Source: Symbiodinium kawagutii
Lineage: Eukaryota; Sar; Dinophyceae; Suessiales; Symbiodiniaceae
Reading direction: 5' to 3'
DNA length: 64,000 nt
NCBI GenBank assembly: GCA_009767595.1
Contig: VSDK01024070.1
Span: 62,395 to 126,394, forward strand
In this document: in pieces, positions 11,975 through 24,987 of the stretch
Layout of the letters: each line of letters starts with the position of its first letter
Numbering within the stretch: the first letter of the stretch is position 1
Made by a program: the position numbers and the translations under genes
The notes under the pieces: generated by a model
Told to the model about the DNA's origin: nothing
The model's input: only the letters and a program-made list of their open reading frames with translations
The model's database searches: none

Positions 11975-12089
11975 TGTGGGTCAAAATCCTGTACCCCGGG
12001 TTCTCCCATCATTAACCATTGTTTTCCCTATGATTGTTGGTTATCATCCCTAGTTTTTGGTTGGTCAATATTGAGCCATAACCATATGG
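11975..12089 (+). mobile_element. family C miniature inverted-repeat element, copy 1
   Basis: It begins TGTGGGTCAAAATCCTGTAC and ends TTGAGCCATAACCATATG. Homologous copies lie at 24,871-24,987 (same orientation) and 42,409-42,533 (reverse). The internal words CATTAACCATTGTTT and TTGGTTATxATCCC are shared. It codes for nothing and is probably non-autonomous. Confidence 0.7.
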
Positions 12090-12290
12090 TTGGTATATAT
12101 CCCCTATAATTGTTGGGTTATTATCCCCTAATATCAACCATTATCTAGCTATTCCTGCTGGCTAAGATTGACCCATAACCATATCTAGCTCGTATATCCC
12201 CTATAGTTACTTGCTAGTTGTGATCCCCTTTTATTACCCATCAACCAGCTTGGTTGGTAGTTCAATATTGACCCATAACATCCCATAACC

Positions 12291-12400
12291 ATATGGTGGT
12301 TTCTCAAAATAAGGAACCTCATAAAATGGTTGGTTTACTACTATAAATGACTACTATTGGATGATTTGGGGGACCCCCTAATTTTGAGAAACCACCATAT
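12291..12400. mobile_element. family B miniature inverted-repeat element, intact copy
   Basis: A 110-bp element with perfect 20-bp terminal inverted repeats: ATATGGTGGTTTCTCAAAAT at 12,291-12,310 and its exact complement at 12,381-12,400. Inside are GGGGGACCCCC and a tract like GGTTGGTTTACTACTATAAA. It is the best preserved member of the family and the reference for the other copies. Confidence 0.85.
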
Positions 12401-13452
12401 ATTGCGTCTGTGTGTGCGTCAGCCACGAATGGCTTCCTGGCAGCCTTCACGAGCTGCGCAAACTCGCTCCAGGCTTTCCTGGAGTTTGACAGCCACGCAG
12501 GTCGAAGAAGAGGACACTCCAGGCGACCGCGGAACACGTGCGTCGTTGGATGGACGAAGTCGATATCTATGATAGATAGGTAGTGGTAGAAGATGTGGAG
12601 TATACTGTGAGTGAATTTTGGGCACATTTCAGATCATTTGAGGTACTGCAGATGTAGTGAATAGGTATATCACATATAATGTTTGGCACTTGCATGTGGA
12701 AGCTCAATGCGATATACCAGGCTAGTGACACGGTATTTCAACAACACGAATTCAACGGAAACGTTCAGTTGTTGGAATAATTTCAATCGTTTCACTCACG
12801 GGTACATGATTGCATTCACTCTCGAATTCAGATGAATTACACGTGTTTGTTCTCACACATGCACGTCGTCTCAATTGTTCCAGGTGTTAAATAAACGTAT
12901 GCAATCATAGTCAATCACATGCGTCAGACATACGCAGGTGACTGAATAAATGTACATGCAAAGTGCACGCGTGGGTACCACTTTTGCCAAGCACTAGAGC
13001 CTAAGCGGTTTGACTACCCTGATGCGCAGACACGGCAGTTGTATCGAATGGACTGGTTCCCATTGGGTTGCTACGGAAGTGTTTTCGAGCTTTTGTGGGC
13101 TGCTCAAACTGGACCGAACGAGAATTTTTGTGAAAACCAATGACAGCGCAAGCCATTGCTTTCCAGATTGCCAAGCTGGCCGGGCTTCAACAATTCCACG
13201 CTATTCCATGATGGCGATCATGTGAGAGTTTGGCGTGCGGCGCTGGTGTCATTTATTGTACTCAAGAGTAACACGGGCAGATTCAAAGGGTGTGCCTGGC
13301 TCCCAGGAATGGAGGCTATGTCGGCACTACGCAGCTGCAATTAATGCAGAGCTCCAAATTCGCTCTTGAAGAAGCAATGGAGGACAGGCATTGAAATGGG
13401 TACACTGGGCAATGCAAAAGTCCGTGGATTCTGCAAAAAATTGTGTGTCTCA

Positions 13453-13471
13453 TGGCGATGGAGAGAGAGAT
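13453..13471 (+). repeat. GA-tail motif
   Basis: TGGCGATGGAGAGAGAGATA, the same core found at about ten places in the window. Confidence 0.65.
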
Positions 13472-14459
13472 AGGTCGTGCTACTTCAAGAGCTATTTGCA
13501 AGCATTGGCACTCTCTTCCAAGGGGTGAAATCTTGTTTGTACGTTCTTTCAGACGCATAAGCAAATATGGATGAAGCAATTGATGCATGGCTTTGCATGA
13601 ATATGACCATATTGGTAGGTGCCACCTCGTTCGTTTCACTTTGTGACCTTCCCACTTTGGGCCCGGACAGGCACCCGTTGTGGGTCGCCAGGACTTTACA
13701 TTTCGCATCACCGATCTCAAGTTCTCCAGCGTTCGCCCGGCGAAGAGTGGCGCCATGTGGCAACCCCCCTGTGGATGTCCCAAACTTGGGGATGGGATGC
13801 CCCTCCTAGAAAACCATCCTTTTCAAGTTGAGACCAAAGTGATCCAGGGTCCTACCAAGACAGTAATGCTATGCTCGATTACTCGAGATCTCATATTTCT
13901 CACTCATTCCACTTTGATCAGTGATATGGGGCCAGGGAAGGTGGCACTGACTGGACTGCTGGCAGCAACTGGCCAGGCTTTTCAATAGACTGCCTGAGAG
14001 CCAGCTCGTTGCCGACCTTTCGCAGGGAACCATTCAGGCGTGTCAGCCACCGGCTTTGGGCCAGATTGTTTGCCAACAACAAACACCAACATGACGATGT
14101 CCAGGCAAAGTTAATGCCAAGGTCAAAACATTGCATTCATTTCGGCGTTGGCACTTTCATACTATATAATAGTCTTAAAGGTACCGGCACAGCAAATACC
14201 AATTCATAATTATGAACTCTGAGCATGGTTTTCCATCTCCATGGAACATTTTTGCCAACTTGGCTGAGAAGCCCTGGCTTTTAATTCCTCTTAGCTCTTT
14301 ATGCAGCTGAATATCAGGGGCTGTGGTGCTAGATTTTGGTAGTTTAGACCCTGCACAGCAGCTGGAAGCACTGGGGCAGCTGCTGCATGTGCCGGGAAAG
14401 CACGCTGGAAGCGGTATCCAGAACGCTGATGCTGCTCTGATTCTTGTTAGGTTAAGTTT

Positions 14460-15360
14460 GATGTGAATGTGTGCCTATGCATTCACAGGTGCATGCAGTA
14501 CATGCAGACGTAAATAAGCACACGCTTACACGTCCATACTTAGATGAATGCATGCAACATGCATGGATAGATAGATAAATAGATACGTCCACCAACTATA
14601 TTGATTGTACAGCATTCAAAACTTGAGCGCCTTGGTTGCTTGCAATGATCGCACATGCATACATACATGAACTCAGGTTTACACTTGCATGCATTAAACT
14701 GACAGAAAATCACATTGACAGGCACAAAGCTAATTAGATCAAAGTATATAAACACAAACTGCATCCTCGCTTGCATCGGGCATTACATACGCTGCACATC
14801 GCTGCACACATGCACAAATGCATGAAGTTGTCCTCTTTCCCGTATACAGTTGTGCACAGTCACGTTCCATCACAGTTGCACATTCTGCATGCCTAGCCTT
14901 GGTAAATGATGCCCTGCCGGCATACTACACGTACTGCATACACGCATGCATCCATATGTATATGACATGACACGAAATCAGATTGCATACAGTTTGCCCC
15001 ATGCATGTGTGCGCGCATGCAAATAGACATAGACATGCAAACGCGTACATAGAGGCATGCATGAGGCATGCATAGATTTTTTAGACTATGTAGATATGTG
15101 CATCTTGCAGCTGTATATGCACGTGTGGATTTTTGCATTTATCTTTGTACATTATGCATATATGCATAACTTATTTGTTCCTTTTTATTCACTTTAGGTG
15201 TGTGCATGTGTTTATGCATTTGCCTACGTATTCACTTTCTTACTTGACACCGCGCAAAGTGACATGACATCACACTGCATTTCATGCCGTCAACACATAC
15301 GTTTGGCTCATCCATACGTTCATTCATACAAACATTCGTGCATACATATGGCACTACAGT
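14460..15360. repeat. degenerate TGCATG/CATACA-rich tract
   Basis: About 900 bases are dense in the words GCATGC, TGCATA, CATACAT and ACATGC on both strands, without a fixed period. No open frame stands out. A smaller similar tract lies at 31,350-31,540. It is probably diverged simple-sequence DNA. Confidence 0.55.
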
Positions 15361-16127
15361 CATGAAGGTGTGTTGTTTGGACAGGATAAAGAGCGATACA
15401 CAATTAGGTTGATAGACAAACAGTTGATAGGCAGATATCCGGGGCGGAGCAATAGAGTGCAAGTGTGAAAGGTAGTCAGATGTAGTCAGGCAGTGCCACA
15501 CAGAACAAATCGAGACGCAGGCTTCGCTGCAGTTCCCCAGTCCTGTTGCCCAGCAGCGCAGCGGGATTTATGGCGCGGGGGCAAGTCCGCTTCGGGGTTA
15601 CCGTTGCCAGCAGGAAAAATTGTGCGGAGCGGCACGGGGCAGCATCATGGCAGAACGAAAACGTTTTCTTTCTGGTAGAGAATCATCACAAGAGCAGGCC
15701 ACAGCCATCACCGTGATGTATTTTTCCTCGGGGCTGTTGTGAATTGCAGATCAACTCAGTTGATTTTGTTTGCTGGCTGGTTCTTGTAGGTCAATATTGC
15801 TGGGCTCCCTGCTAAGGATGTATATTCTGGGTCAGGAATGCACCATTCGCGGACACTCCCCTTTGGGCAACTGGGTTTGCTTTGGCTTGCCACAATTCCA
15901 GAAGTGACAACCTCGAGTCAAGTAGTTTGCTCCATCTTCCAACAAATTGTGAGTTCCGAGCACCCCTTTTTTGCAGTTGTTTATCCGATGCCAAGGGGTC
16001 CCATGTTGGGGAGGCTAACAATAGTGTCCCAGCAACATACCAGAAGTACCGGCTACACAGACCTGTTTTTTTCCTTCCTGTGCAAGCAAATACTAGGAGG
16101 TAGGAAACCTCCTGCAGTCAGAGCAGC

Positions 16128-16200
16128 AAAACAGAGAGAGATGGAGACGGAGACAAAGAGAGACAGAAGAGACAGAGAGAGACAGAGAGAGACAGGATCA
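16128..16200 (+). repeat. GA-rich microsatellite
   Basis: Interrupted AGAGAGAGACAGAGAC repeats. The minus-strand open frames over it encode only low-complexity Ser/Leu and are not genes. Confidence 0.75.
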
Positions 16201-18090
16201 GAATGAAAGAAAAGACAAGCCAATGAGAAGCACCTAACCATCTCAACCAATCCCTGGTCTTGTTGTCATGCTTGCGGTGCAAATATGCGACAAATAACAA
16301 GTCTGAAGGCTCTGTTGTTGTGGGCGATGAGGGCTTGCAATTCTCATGCTGTGACAGACTTCAGCATTCCAGCTCAAGAGTATTGTTTACAATGTTAAAT
16401 CCATCGTTTCCCCATGCCATTTCTCCGTGTTGATAACAGTCGCTTGATCCCAAAGCCAGGACATGCCGCAGACCGCAATGGTGCGGCGCTTCCAGAATTT
16501 CTCAGCTGCAAAGTGCAATGGTTGATGGTGAGTAAGCCAACTGGTATTGGTTGAGGATTGCTGCTAGATGCTGAAAGATTGCCAATAGTTAACAACAGCC
16601 GTTGAATGTCCTCAATAGTGTGCAATGATTTATCTAATGATCATTCCTTGATGTGTCAGAAATGGTTTGAAATAGCCAGCTACCTTTCATGAACCTACTG
16701 GTCAGTGATCTCAATTCTGCTTATCTAGCAGTTCAATGATGTTTTTCCCTTTGTTGTACACAATTTCCATGACTTGCCGGGAGATCATGGTCCATAGTCG
16801 TCAAGCTGGGTAGGCATGGTTCAATGACAGATGGTGAACGCTGGCTACCGCTGATTCTCGGGGCCCCCCGGGGTGTCTTCACCATGCATGGCGGTGGCGC
16901 TCCTTCGTTGACTCCTCGGAGCTTCACTGCATATACCCGAAGGCACGGCGGACTGCGAAGGTGATGATGGGCAAGGGGAGGTCCACCTGGTAATCACCTA
17001 ATAAGTGATGTTGTGAATCACCAGCTGTACTAGCATGTGACCAGCAAGTAGTTTCGGAATTAGTGACCTTGGGGTAGTTTGTTTGTATGATCTGTAATTT
17101 TGATTTCAATTTCATAAAAAAACAGCCCGTCATTTGTTTTGAGAGTTCAAATGCCTCTTGCATACTTCCAAATGATGAATGGAGCAGAAGCCTTGACAAG
17201 TTTTTGGAGAATTCACCGTTGGACAAGGGAAGATGGCGAGGTTCACAAGCACATTGGGAGATCCTATGTTGACCACTGGAGACAGTGGGTCAGGGACTGC
17301 GGATTGCACAGTGAAAGCGGAAATTACTCGTTGCCTGCTGGCTTACGCTATTTTTGTCGCTTGAGCTTCCGGGCATGAGATTTGGATAGCTCTAGGACCA
17401 AACGCAGCCCGGGATGTCCTTTAAGGGCTTGTTCCGCAGTTGATGTGTGCTTTTAGTGTATGGCTAGTGGCTAGTGCTGGTCACTGTCACTACTGCCATT
17501 GTTATGACATCAAAGCCTACAGGTTTACCAGTTTTGAGATTGCACTGGCATATCATATCGCACTTGTTGTCTCGATGCTGCTACGAGTATTGCGTCCAAA
17601 GATTCCAAAGTCTTTTAGAGTTGTTCTGCTCTGTCCCTAGTCTTATTGTTAGGAGTAAGCAGGCAACTTGTGTTGGCATTCTTTTCCGAACGTCCAGGTT
17701 GTCTGCATCACCGGGTCCACATTACAAGGCAATGCGGGCGGGGCTGGTAGTCGGAGTAAATGGGGACTGGTTGCAGTAGGGATGGGCCAATCACCAAGAA
17801 GAAATCTGAAATTGACTCGCAGAAAGAAAAACCTGGTTAGAGAGATAAGGTACGCAGTACTTAATTATATCAACCAATCAATCCAACCGAAGCTTTGCCA
17901 ACATACTCTTTCTCTTGGCGCGCATTCAGGCACAATTTCTGAAGTGCTCTAACTGTAACTTCTATCATGTGAAATAACCAGGCCCAAACAACTGGACAAG
18001 CACGCCATAGCACGCCCCCATATACAAGATTTGCACATATGTCTACAGTGGCAGAATATTGAACACACACATGTATGTATTCTTACTTTA

Positions 18091-18125
18091 TGTATATATA
18101 TATATATATATCTCTCTCTCTCTGT
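18091..18125 (+). repeat. (TA)n(TC)n microsatellite
   Basis: ATATATATATATATATCTCTCTCTCT. Simple sequence; no function inferred. Confidence 0.8.
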
Positions 18126-21100
18126 GTTTATTTTTTTGTTTATGTGCGAATGTGCAAATGATCTTTGGTGGGAACATTTGGTTTGCACATGTAATTTTCT
18201 GTCTTTCCATTTGGCCAAGCCAAGGCCGTGTTGGCAAAGTGACCGTAACCTGGGACCTTGTCCAGCTGTGCGTTGCCCTAGGCTTTCTGGTGACCAACGG
18301 CATGGCTCATAGTTCCCAACTCTGCATGTGACCTTCAGGGGTTTAATATGTTTAATGGGAAATTGAGCAAGCCCATCAATCATTTGCCATCAGCCAAGGC
18401 CAATCAACCGTTAATAGCTATTAAGCTGATGATCAATGGCTATGATTGTTAATGGTTGGCAATGGTTAACTATTTGCCCATTCACTGTGTCGGTTTCTGT
18501 GGAAGAGCTTTTTTCCAGCCTTGCCACGAAGAGACCAGAAATAAGAGACACCTCCTGACTGCCTACCTCGCTGTAGGCACCTCTGATGAACCAGATGCCT
18601 GTGATGACCCAGGAGTACCAGATGCCTGTGATGACCCAGGAGTGATGTGAATCACTGGGGATGGACAGTGCCCACGAACACATATGACATGTATGATTTG
18701 CCGATTTAAAAGTGATGAGTTGTAGGTGTCTTTCGGAATCGCGAAGGTCCTCGTGGTTGAAAATCCATGCTCATTCTGTGCAAGTCATTATTGCACAATC
18801 CGCAGGATTTGATGCTAAAATTTCCATTGCTGATGCGAGGTAAGTTGCATGTACAAGTCACCAGCGCTGGCCGATACGGCGGTTTGGATCAATAGTCAGA
18901 TTAGTCAGTACCATTTCTATGCCACAACAGGGTGCACATGTCCACAAAGACTCCTATGTTCCAAATGCATGATTTGGCTATTGGGCATTATTGATCCTGG
19001 AGGCTATCTCATGAAGCTATTTTTCCGGCTGGACTTTGATGGAGTCTAATTCGGGAAACATGCGCATTGGTCACTGAGTGAATGCACAAATTCCATTCAC
19101 AACTCGGGTGACTTGACGTCATGTAGAGTGACGACTATGGCTTCCAAGGGCGTCCCCTCGCATTTTTTGGCGTACGTGCGCCCCTAAATCTGGTCCGTCC
19201 ACTGTACACAAAAAAAAATCGATTGACAATGGGGCCTGCACAGGCAGGCCCAGCCTTCAGGATTCAGCCGGTGTTTTCATTCATGTTTTTGCATGACACA
19301 CAGGTGCACACACACGCGCATATGTTGAAGGCTGTGAAATGAAGTGTAGGTTGGGTCCACGTTCGCAGGACGTGCTTCCTTCGCTTCAGACCCTTGGATG
19401 CACGGGGACTGCAGTTGGTGTATCTCAGCTCCTACCTACAGTGAGTGTACGCTTGGCCGAGCAACAAGTAGGTGGAAAGCTCATGAAAGCTCTTAGAGCC
19501 TTTCAAGAACATTTGTATAGAGAACAATTTCGCGGAGTTGTCGGTCAAATTGTTGGGTTGTTTTCATGGATGATCCCGCATTGGTTCACAGTGTTCCTTT
19601 TTGCGGGCGCTCATGATCCAACAAAACACTGGAGGGCGGCGCAAAACCTCCCCATCTGCTGAGGAGATCGGTCGCTGACCTACATAGCCAACAAGAGAGA
19701 AGCTTGGACGGGTCGAGGTCCATGGTGCCCATGGGGCTGAAATCAGCGCGTCTTTTCCCCTTCTTGGAACCTGGCTGGTGGTTTCAGACCTATTCAAACC
19801 TGTCTACTTTTCCCTGGTAACTGTTCACAAATGGATACACGTCATTTGTTATGATTTAGCTATGCGTCCCTTTTCGCTTCAGTTCTTGAGTTTAGCAACT
19901 GAGGAGTGGCGCAATTGGTGGAAAGCGAACATGATCAACGAACCTCCAGCATCGCCGCTTTGCAGATGCAGGCTCCTGGCAGCGAGGGAATCCAACAAAA
20001 CGAGAACTTCCACCGAAACATCAAACATCGTATGGAATCCAGAGCATGTTCAACGCGGACTTTGCCGCAGAGAACACAGTGTTTTTTTTGGAAGGGAGTG
20101 GGAGGGAAGTTGCCAGTCGAAACATCACATGCGAGATGGATTCCCTGAACACTTGGTTTTTCAGTCTCAAATTCTGCTGTTTTTGGCGCCGGGCTAAGCT
20201 GCTAGAGGTGGATCGTCTCGCGTCCACCATGGAAGAGGTGCGGGCGCAAAGTGTGGGGAGCAGGACATGTCTTTTTCCCTAGGTGACTTCACCAATGCCT
20301 GGGAAAAATTGCAGGCATGTGCGACATTTTGTGCCGTTCGCTTGCATCATTGGCAAATTATGTTGTTTGTTTGTGAAGACTCTTCGGCAACCACACCTAC
20401 CCGGTTCAATGAATCTGGGCATGCCATCCATCATGGGTCAGCTTTTGATTTCACTGTTCCATTGTCAAGTTTTTGAAGCAGTGCGTTGGCACCTGCAGCA
20501 CATGTTCACTTCAGGTAGTACTACAGTTGCCAGTAAATATGGGCAGTACATGTCAGTGGTTTCTTGGAAGCGTAACGTTGTGTCACACTGCTTCCACCTG
20601 CCATTCATATTTTGGGTTATCTCGCAGGTATCGCCGGTATCGCCATTGAATCTGGGAATGGGGGGTGAAGGCCAGAGGGAATATACCTGGACAGACATGG
20701 ATAGACCTAGCAGAAACACCGGGATGGCCGTGTGGGACAACCAGAGTTTCATCACCCTGGCGCGGACAATGGGATCAAAATGAACACTTATCCCTCGATG
20801 CAACAAACACCCCCAGCAACCCAAATGAAGAGATTCAACAACTCGCTGATCATGGTTTGTGCGTACCCTTCGCTTCACCTCTCGGAGGATTCCGGTCCTA
20901 TTTGTTGGCCTGATTTGATGAGACCAAAGTCGCACCACCACTCAAGTTCAGCATTGACCATTTGATCAGCCATACGTAAGCCGCATTGCACTGTGTTCGA
21001 CCATTGTGCAAGCTTATTCATGATCCAAACTACTGTATTAGCCCGTCTTCCAGAACCCAATGGCTGCCAGATGCGGAAAGACTTATCGTTCTGCCTTGCG

Positions 21101-23319
21101 TCCGGAACTTGGGATGACGGGAGTTGAGTCGTGAAGGTGGAACCCAAAAATGGCCGGGCTGTACTCACAACTGTTAACTGGCAGTTCTTTATTTTTTCCC
21201 AGTAGGAAAACCCGCATTTTGGGGCGGTTACATGTCATGTGGATGTGCCGATGTGCCCGTGAAAAATTGGTGAATCATTGGTGAACTTTTGACTTCATCA
21301 GGTTTTCCCCATGTCGTGATATGAAGCCATCAGCATAGGTAGACCTTCACCTAATAACGGTGATCATGGCGCCATGCGCGCGTCAGAGCTTGCCAAGCTG
21401 CATAGGGCGCCACATGGCACCACCAACCGCTTGGTTGAGATCAGCAACAGCGTGGAACCGACAAATTGTCACCAGTTGTCCATGAACTTTTTTTGGGTCA
21501 ATGCCAATCATCTCGAAAGGTGCTTGAGCGAACTCATCCCTGCTGATATTGTTGGATGCCAGCATTGCAACGTCTTGACAACTCCCCCATGTGGAGCTTC
21601 ACAAGCGTTTCAAATGGTTACTTGAAAGTATGTGAGGGGCTTTTTGGACCATTAAGCAGTATATCAGTATATTAATCATTGATTGGCCCTGATAAACCAT
21701 TATCTACCATTGCAGTTTTCAATCATTGATGAATAGCCAAGTTCCATTGGCTTCCACTTAAGTGCGAGCTCAGTGCTGAATTGGCATCGACACTATGTCG
21801 TCTTTGGGCAGGGCGCCGTCAGCGCCATTCTAAAGCGCTGCATGAGTCTGCTATGTCGATGTGGTGCAGCATGGTTCGTCAAAATGCGTGGAACGATCAG
21901 CCACCAACTGATGTGCTAAATCAACTAGGGTCAACCAACAATCGAAGGCAAGTGATTCTCCACGGTTCATTGTGGGGGAAGTAAACATGCAGCGGATTTG
22001 GGTGGTGCCCATGCCAAGAGCAACTCATTCCCCACCTGAGAAGCTGTGGGCTTGGCTTTTTGGGGAACCGCAGGTGTGACAGAATGGAACCGGTAGCTCA
22101 TGTCAACTTCACCCAGCACCTAAGTGTTATTTTTACAGGAATCGGTATTCACTATGGCTGAAAATCCATCACACATATTTGTTTGATAGCGAAACTCGAG
22201 CTAGTCGTGGTGAAATGGAGCGTAATGGTTCAATTGATATGGATCTCCCCATTGTCAATCACTGAACAATGTCCACTTATATCGGTGAAAAGACATTGTA
22301 GTGATATGTGACCATGACTATACTTGTTAGTTGGATATAGCATATTATAGGAATTTTCACCCTTGCAAAATCACCAGGGCCAAGCCACAACGGCTGCCCC
22401 TTGCGACAGGAAATGCCAGGAGGATGGCCAGTCAAAGCCTACCGAGGAAGCAACAGCTGATGGAATGGTCCGATGGCAGTGAGGGCGGCTCAAATATTTT
22501 TTGGTCACGTGCTTGAAGAAAATTCGGGGTGATGGTTTAGCAACCAAACCCTGCATGGTGCCACAAATCGTTGACTCAAGCCAGGCACCGTTCAAGTTGC
22601 TGCTGAGATATCAGGATTTGCAACTGACCCGCTTGAGGAGGGCATGGGATGTCACACTGCCGCTCCGGCTGTCCAGGACTTAAGCAATCTCAGAGAAGAC
22701 TTGGCCAAGCATGTCAAGCAGGATGCCCGGAAGGGGTGCAAATGACCGGATCCAGTGTGACTTCAGTGAATTGAGGGCTTCCAGAGGTTCAGCTCCTGTT
22801 GATCCGGTGGGGTAGAAGCAGGATCGGAGTAGTTGAGAAGGTTGGTCACATTGGGAGGCTCGCCAGTGGCCACTGGGGTGCTACGGGTCAACAACTTTCA
22901 ACGACTCCTCGGGGAAGGTGGTCCACCACCGCCAGTTCAGAGTGCCTATAGCATGCCTGTTTTCTCGTGGCTGAGATTCCTGCCACCTTTGCGCAAGGTT
23001 TCTGGGTGGCTGGGGATTCCCTTGAAAATACACATCACCCCCGCACCCCAAGGACCTAGTGACCTGGTGCTTTGGAGAAGTGCATGATGATGGGGCCCAT
23101 AAGAGCTGACACCATTATACCTTGCAATGACTGCACTGCTATATCAGGTCCTTAGAATTGGACAGTCTCGCTTGGAACCTGGAAATGGTCATCTTCAATC
23201 GTTCTCCACCACTAGTTATGGTATGCTATGCCCATCCATCGTCAACCAGTTTCAAATATTGACTAATTACAGCGAATGATAGGCATCATGGATGAGTCCC
23301 TGCTTGTCATCGGTATCCT

Positions 23320-23530
23320 TGGTAAGGCCTTCTATAGCAACAAATGTAAATACAGATTATAGCCTTCATTTCATCTGTACATGGTGAATACTGTTATTTT
23401 ATACCTGAGTAAAGCCTTCTACAGTAAATATCCTATAAGCCTTCCAGGGTAAATATCCTAAAAGCCTTCTATAGTAAAAACCCATCATAGTGATAAACTA
23501 TAAACCCATAGCAGCTAATAAAAACCCATC
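23320..23530 (+). repeat. degenerate tandem repeat around AAAGCCTTCTATAGTAAA
   Basis: At least five diverged units share GCCTTCTAxAGTAAA and TATCCTAxAAGCCTTC. The spacing is roughly 30-60 bases. No coding content. Confidence 0.55.
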
Positions 23531-23765
23531 TTAGGGCCCCGTAGTAATCCCTGGATCTCGGCCCTGCTTGGTCGGCCCCGTAGCTTTGCGTAGGAGCTGG
23601 ACGACGCCCTAAGGGCTGCAGAAGTGATGCTACGAGCCGAAGCGCGCCGAAGCGTCAGTGCAGCCCCCAGCGGGTGACCATGGCGAGCCATGGCGAGCCA
23701 TGGGGAGATGTGCAATGCTTGAGCTTCCCTTTTTGACTTCCTGTGGTAAAAGTGTATGGTAACTT

Positions 23766-23796
23766 TTCGGGCAAACACCCCAGTTTGCCCGCGCCT
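23766..23796. repeat. GC-rich inverted repeat left of the telomere-like tract
   Basis: GGGCAAAC and GTTTGCCC flank the short spacer ACCCCA, making a compact hairpin. The same GTTTGC arm occurs in the larger hairpin right of the telomere-like tract. Confidence 0.65.
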
Positions 23797-23929
23797 CTAT
23801 CATCAGCGTCTTGGAACGTCAAAAAACATTGGTTTTTTACGAGACAAAATGCACATGTGTGACATGAAGCGTATCTTGACGGCGCGCGCAGGTCCTTGAC
23901 CTGTGTTTTGCCTGCGTTCTGGAGACATA

Positions 23930-24114
23930 CAACCCTAAAAGCCTAAAACCCTAAAACCATAAACCCTAAAACCCTAAACCATAAACCCTAAAAAGCTAAA
24001 CCGTAAAGCCAAAAACCTAAAACCTTTGAGAAGAACGATAAAACCGTGAAACCATAAACCCTAAAACCCTAAAACCATAAACCCTAAAAACCCTAAAACT
24101 ATAAACCATAAACT
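23930..24114 (+). repeat. interstitial degenerate telomere-like tract (CCCTAAA)n
   Basis: Many imperfect units such as AACCCTAAAACCCTAAACCA, mixed with ACCATAAA and AGCTAAA variants, occupy about 180 bases. TTTAGGG is the telomere repeat reported for dinoflagellates and plants. The sequence inside the window continues on both sides, so this is interstitial: an old chromosome end, a repair insert or a rearrangement scar. Confidence 0.75.
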
Positions 24115-24122
24115 ATTACGTG

Positions 24123-24166
24123 CAAACCCCCGTTCGCCCTGTGGGCGAACTGGGGGGTTTGCGCAT
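24123..24166. repeat. GC-rich hairpin abutting the telomere-like tract
   Basis: GCAAACCCCCGTTCGCCC pairs with GGGCGAACTGGGGGGTTTGC across a TGT-type loop, with one mismatch. This is a strong stem next to the last telomere-like unit. Confidence 0.8.
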
Positions 24167-24601
24167 AACTTTTTTCAGGGTACATACATGTACTCCTATC
24201 CAATCCTATATTTCTTCTTTTAGATGTATATCTTTTTTTAATACATATATGTTTATGTACTTCTGCAAATTTAGGTTTCTGTGAACTATGTGTATTTACT
24301 TATTTACGTCTTCGCATTTTGCCGGGAAATAGTCCGGCCCTGTTCTCAGCGACTTGCAACTTCATGACTAGGTGGTGTCTTCACACATGTTGATTTCCCC
24401 CAATATTTATGAATGGTTAGGCGATTGATATTGTTCAGAGGGGTTGAAACCACCAAAGAGATGATCTTTTGCCACAGTTGCTCAAAGGGGGCATGGAAGT
24501 GGCAGTTAGGCAGCACGGTAGCAGCACCTGGGTGTGGCTCTTCTCAACCATGCACCATTGCGTTTGTTGCATGGGATGACCCACAATGACACTGGCAGGA
24601 G

Positions 24602-24695
24602 CTGGTTGATGGTTTCAAACATTTTTCCCCAAACATAATTGTTAGCAAATGGTTGGTTGCCCAATAGTTTTCACAGGAGCGGTTGAACCAACAAC
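24602..24695. mobile_element. family A miniature inverted-repeat element, copy 1 (diverged)
   Basis: Begins CTGGTTGATGGTTTCAAACA and ends GCGGTTGAACCAACAACGAG. It shares the internal AAATGGTTGGTTG block with the other family A copies. Confidence 0.65.
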
Positions 24696-24870
24696 GAGAC
24701 AAGGTCAGGAGTCACAGTTGCTGCTTGGAGTTTTGGGAAGGTGACACGGCATGCCCTCACAGCCGCACGGAGCCGCTGAGATGATGCCATTGCCCAGCGT
24801 AACATGGAGCAGTTGGACGTCACTCGGATGGCCGCAGTTTGGGCAAAACAGGCAGCTTTCCGGAAGAAGG

Positions 24871-24987
24871 TGGCTGTGGGTCAAAACCCTGTACCCCTGG
24901 TTCCCCCATCATTAACCATTGTTTCCCTTTCATTTTTGGTTATTATCCCCCATGAAATTGGTTGGTTACTTATTGACCCATAGCCAG
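24871..24987 (+). mobile_element. family C miniature element, copy 2
   Basis: Runs from TGGCTGTGGGTCAAAACCCT to TTATTGACCCATAGCCA. The ends are inverted repeats of GGCTxTGGGTCAA. It closely matches the copies at 11,975 and 42,409. Confidence 0.75.

Larger units (their letters stand above)
12401..24598. other. long spacer with microsatellites and weak exon candidates
   Basis: No gene is recognised. Short coding-like stretches lie near 12,416-12,505 (open on both strands; a plus-strand reading ASATNGFLAAFTSCANSLQA ends at a GT donor), 15,500-15,690, 19,340-20,290 and 22,372-22,683. Around 22,380-22,490 a plus frame reads RMASQSLPRKQQLMEWSDGS between an AG|G acceptor and a GC donor. At 22,550-22,680 another frame reads APFKLLLRYQDLQLTRLRRA. 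None has a recognised domain, so none is called as a gene. Degenerate TGCA/CATA-rich sequence occupies about 14,460-15,360. Confidence 0.35.

Noticed and set aside
16053..16300. Minus-strand open frames rich in Ser and Leu
   Set aside because: They are translations of a GA microsatellite.
20465..20941. Overlapping 158-codon minus and 166-codon plus open frames
   Set aside because: Both strands are open by chance over the same bases. Neither shows a recognisable domain or splice pair.
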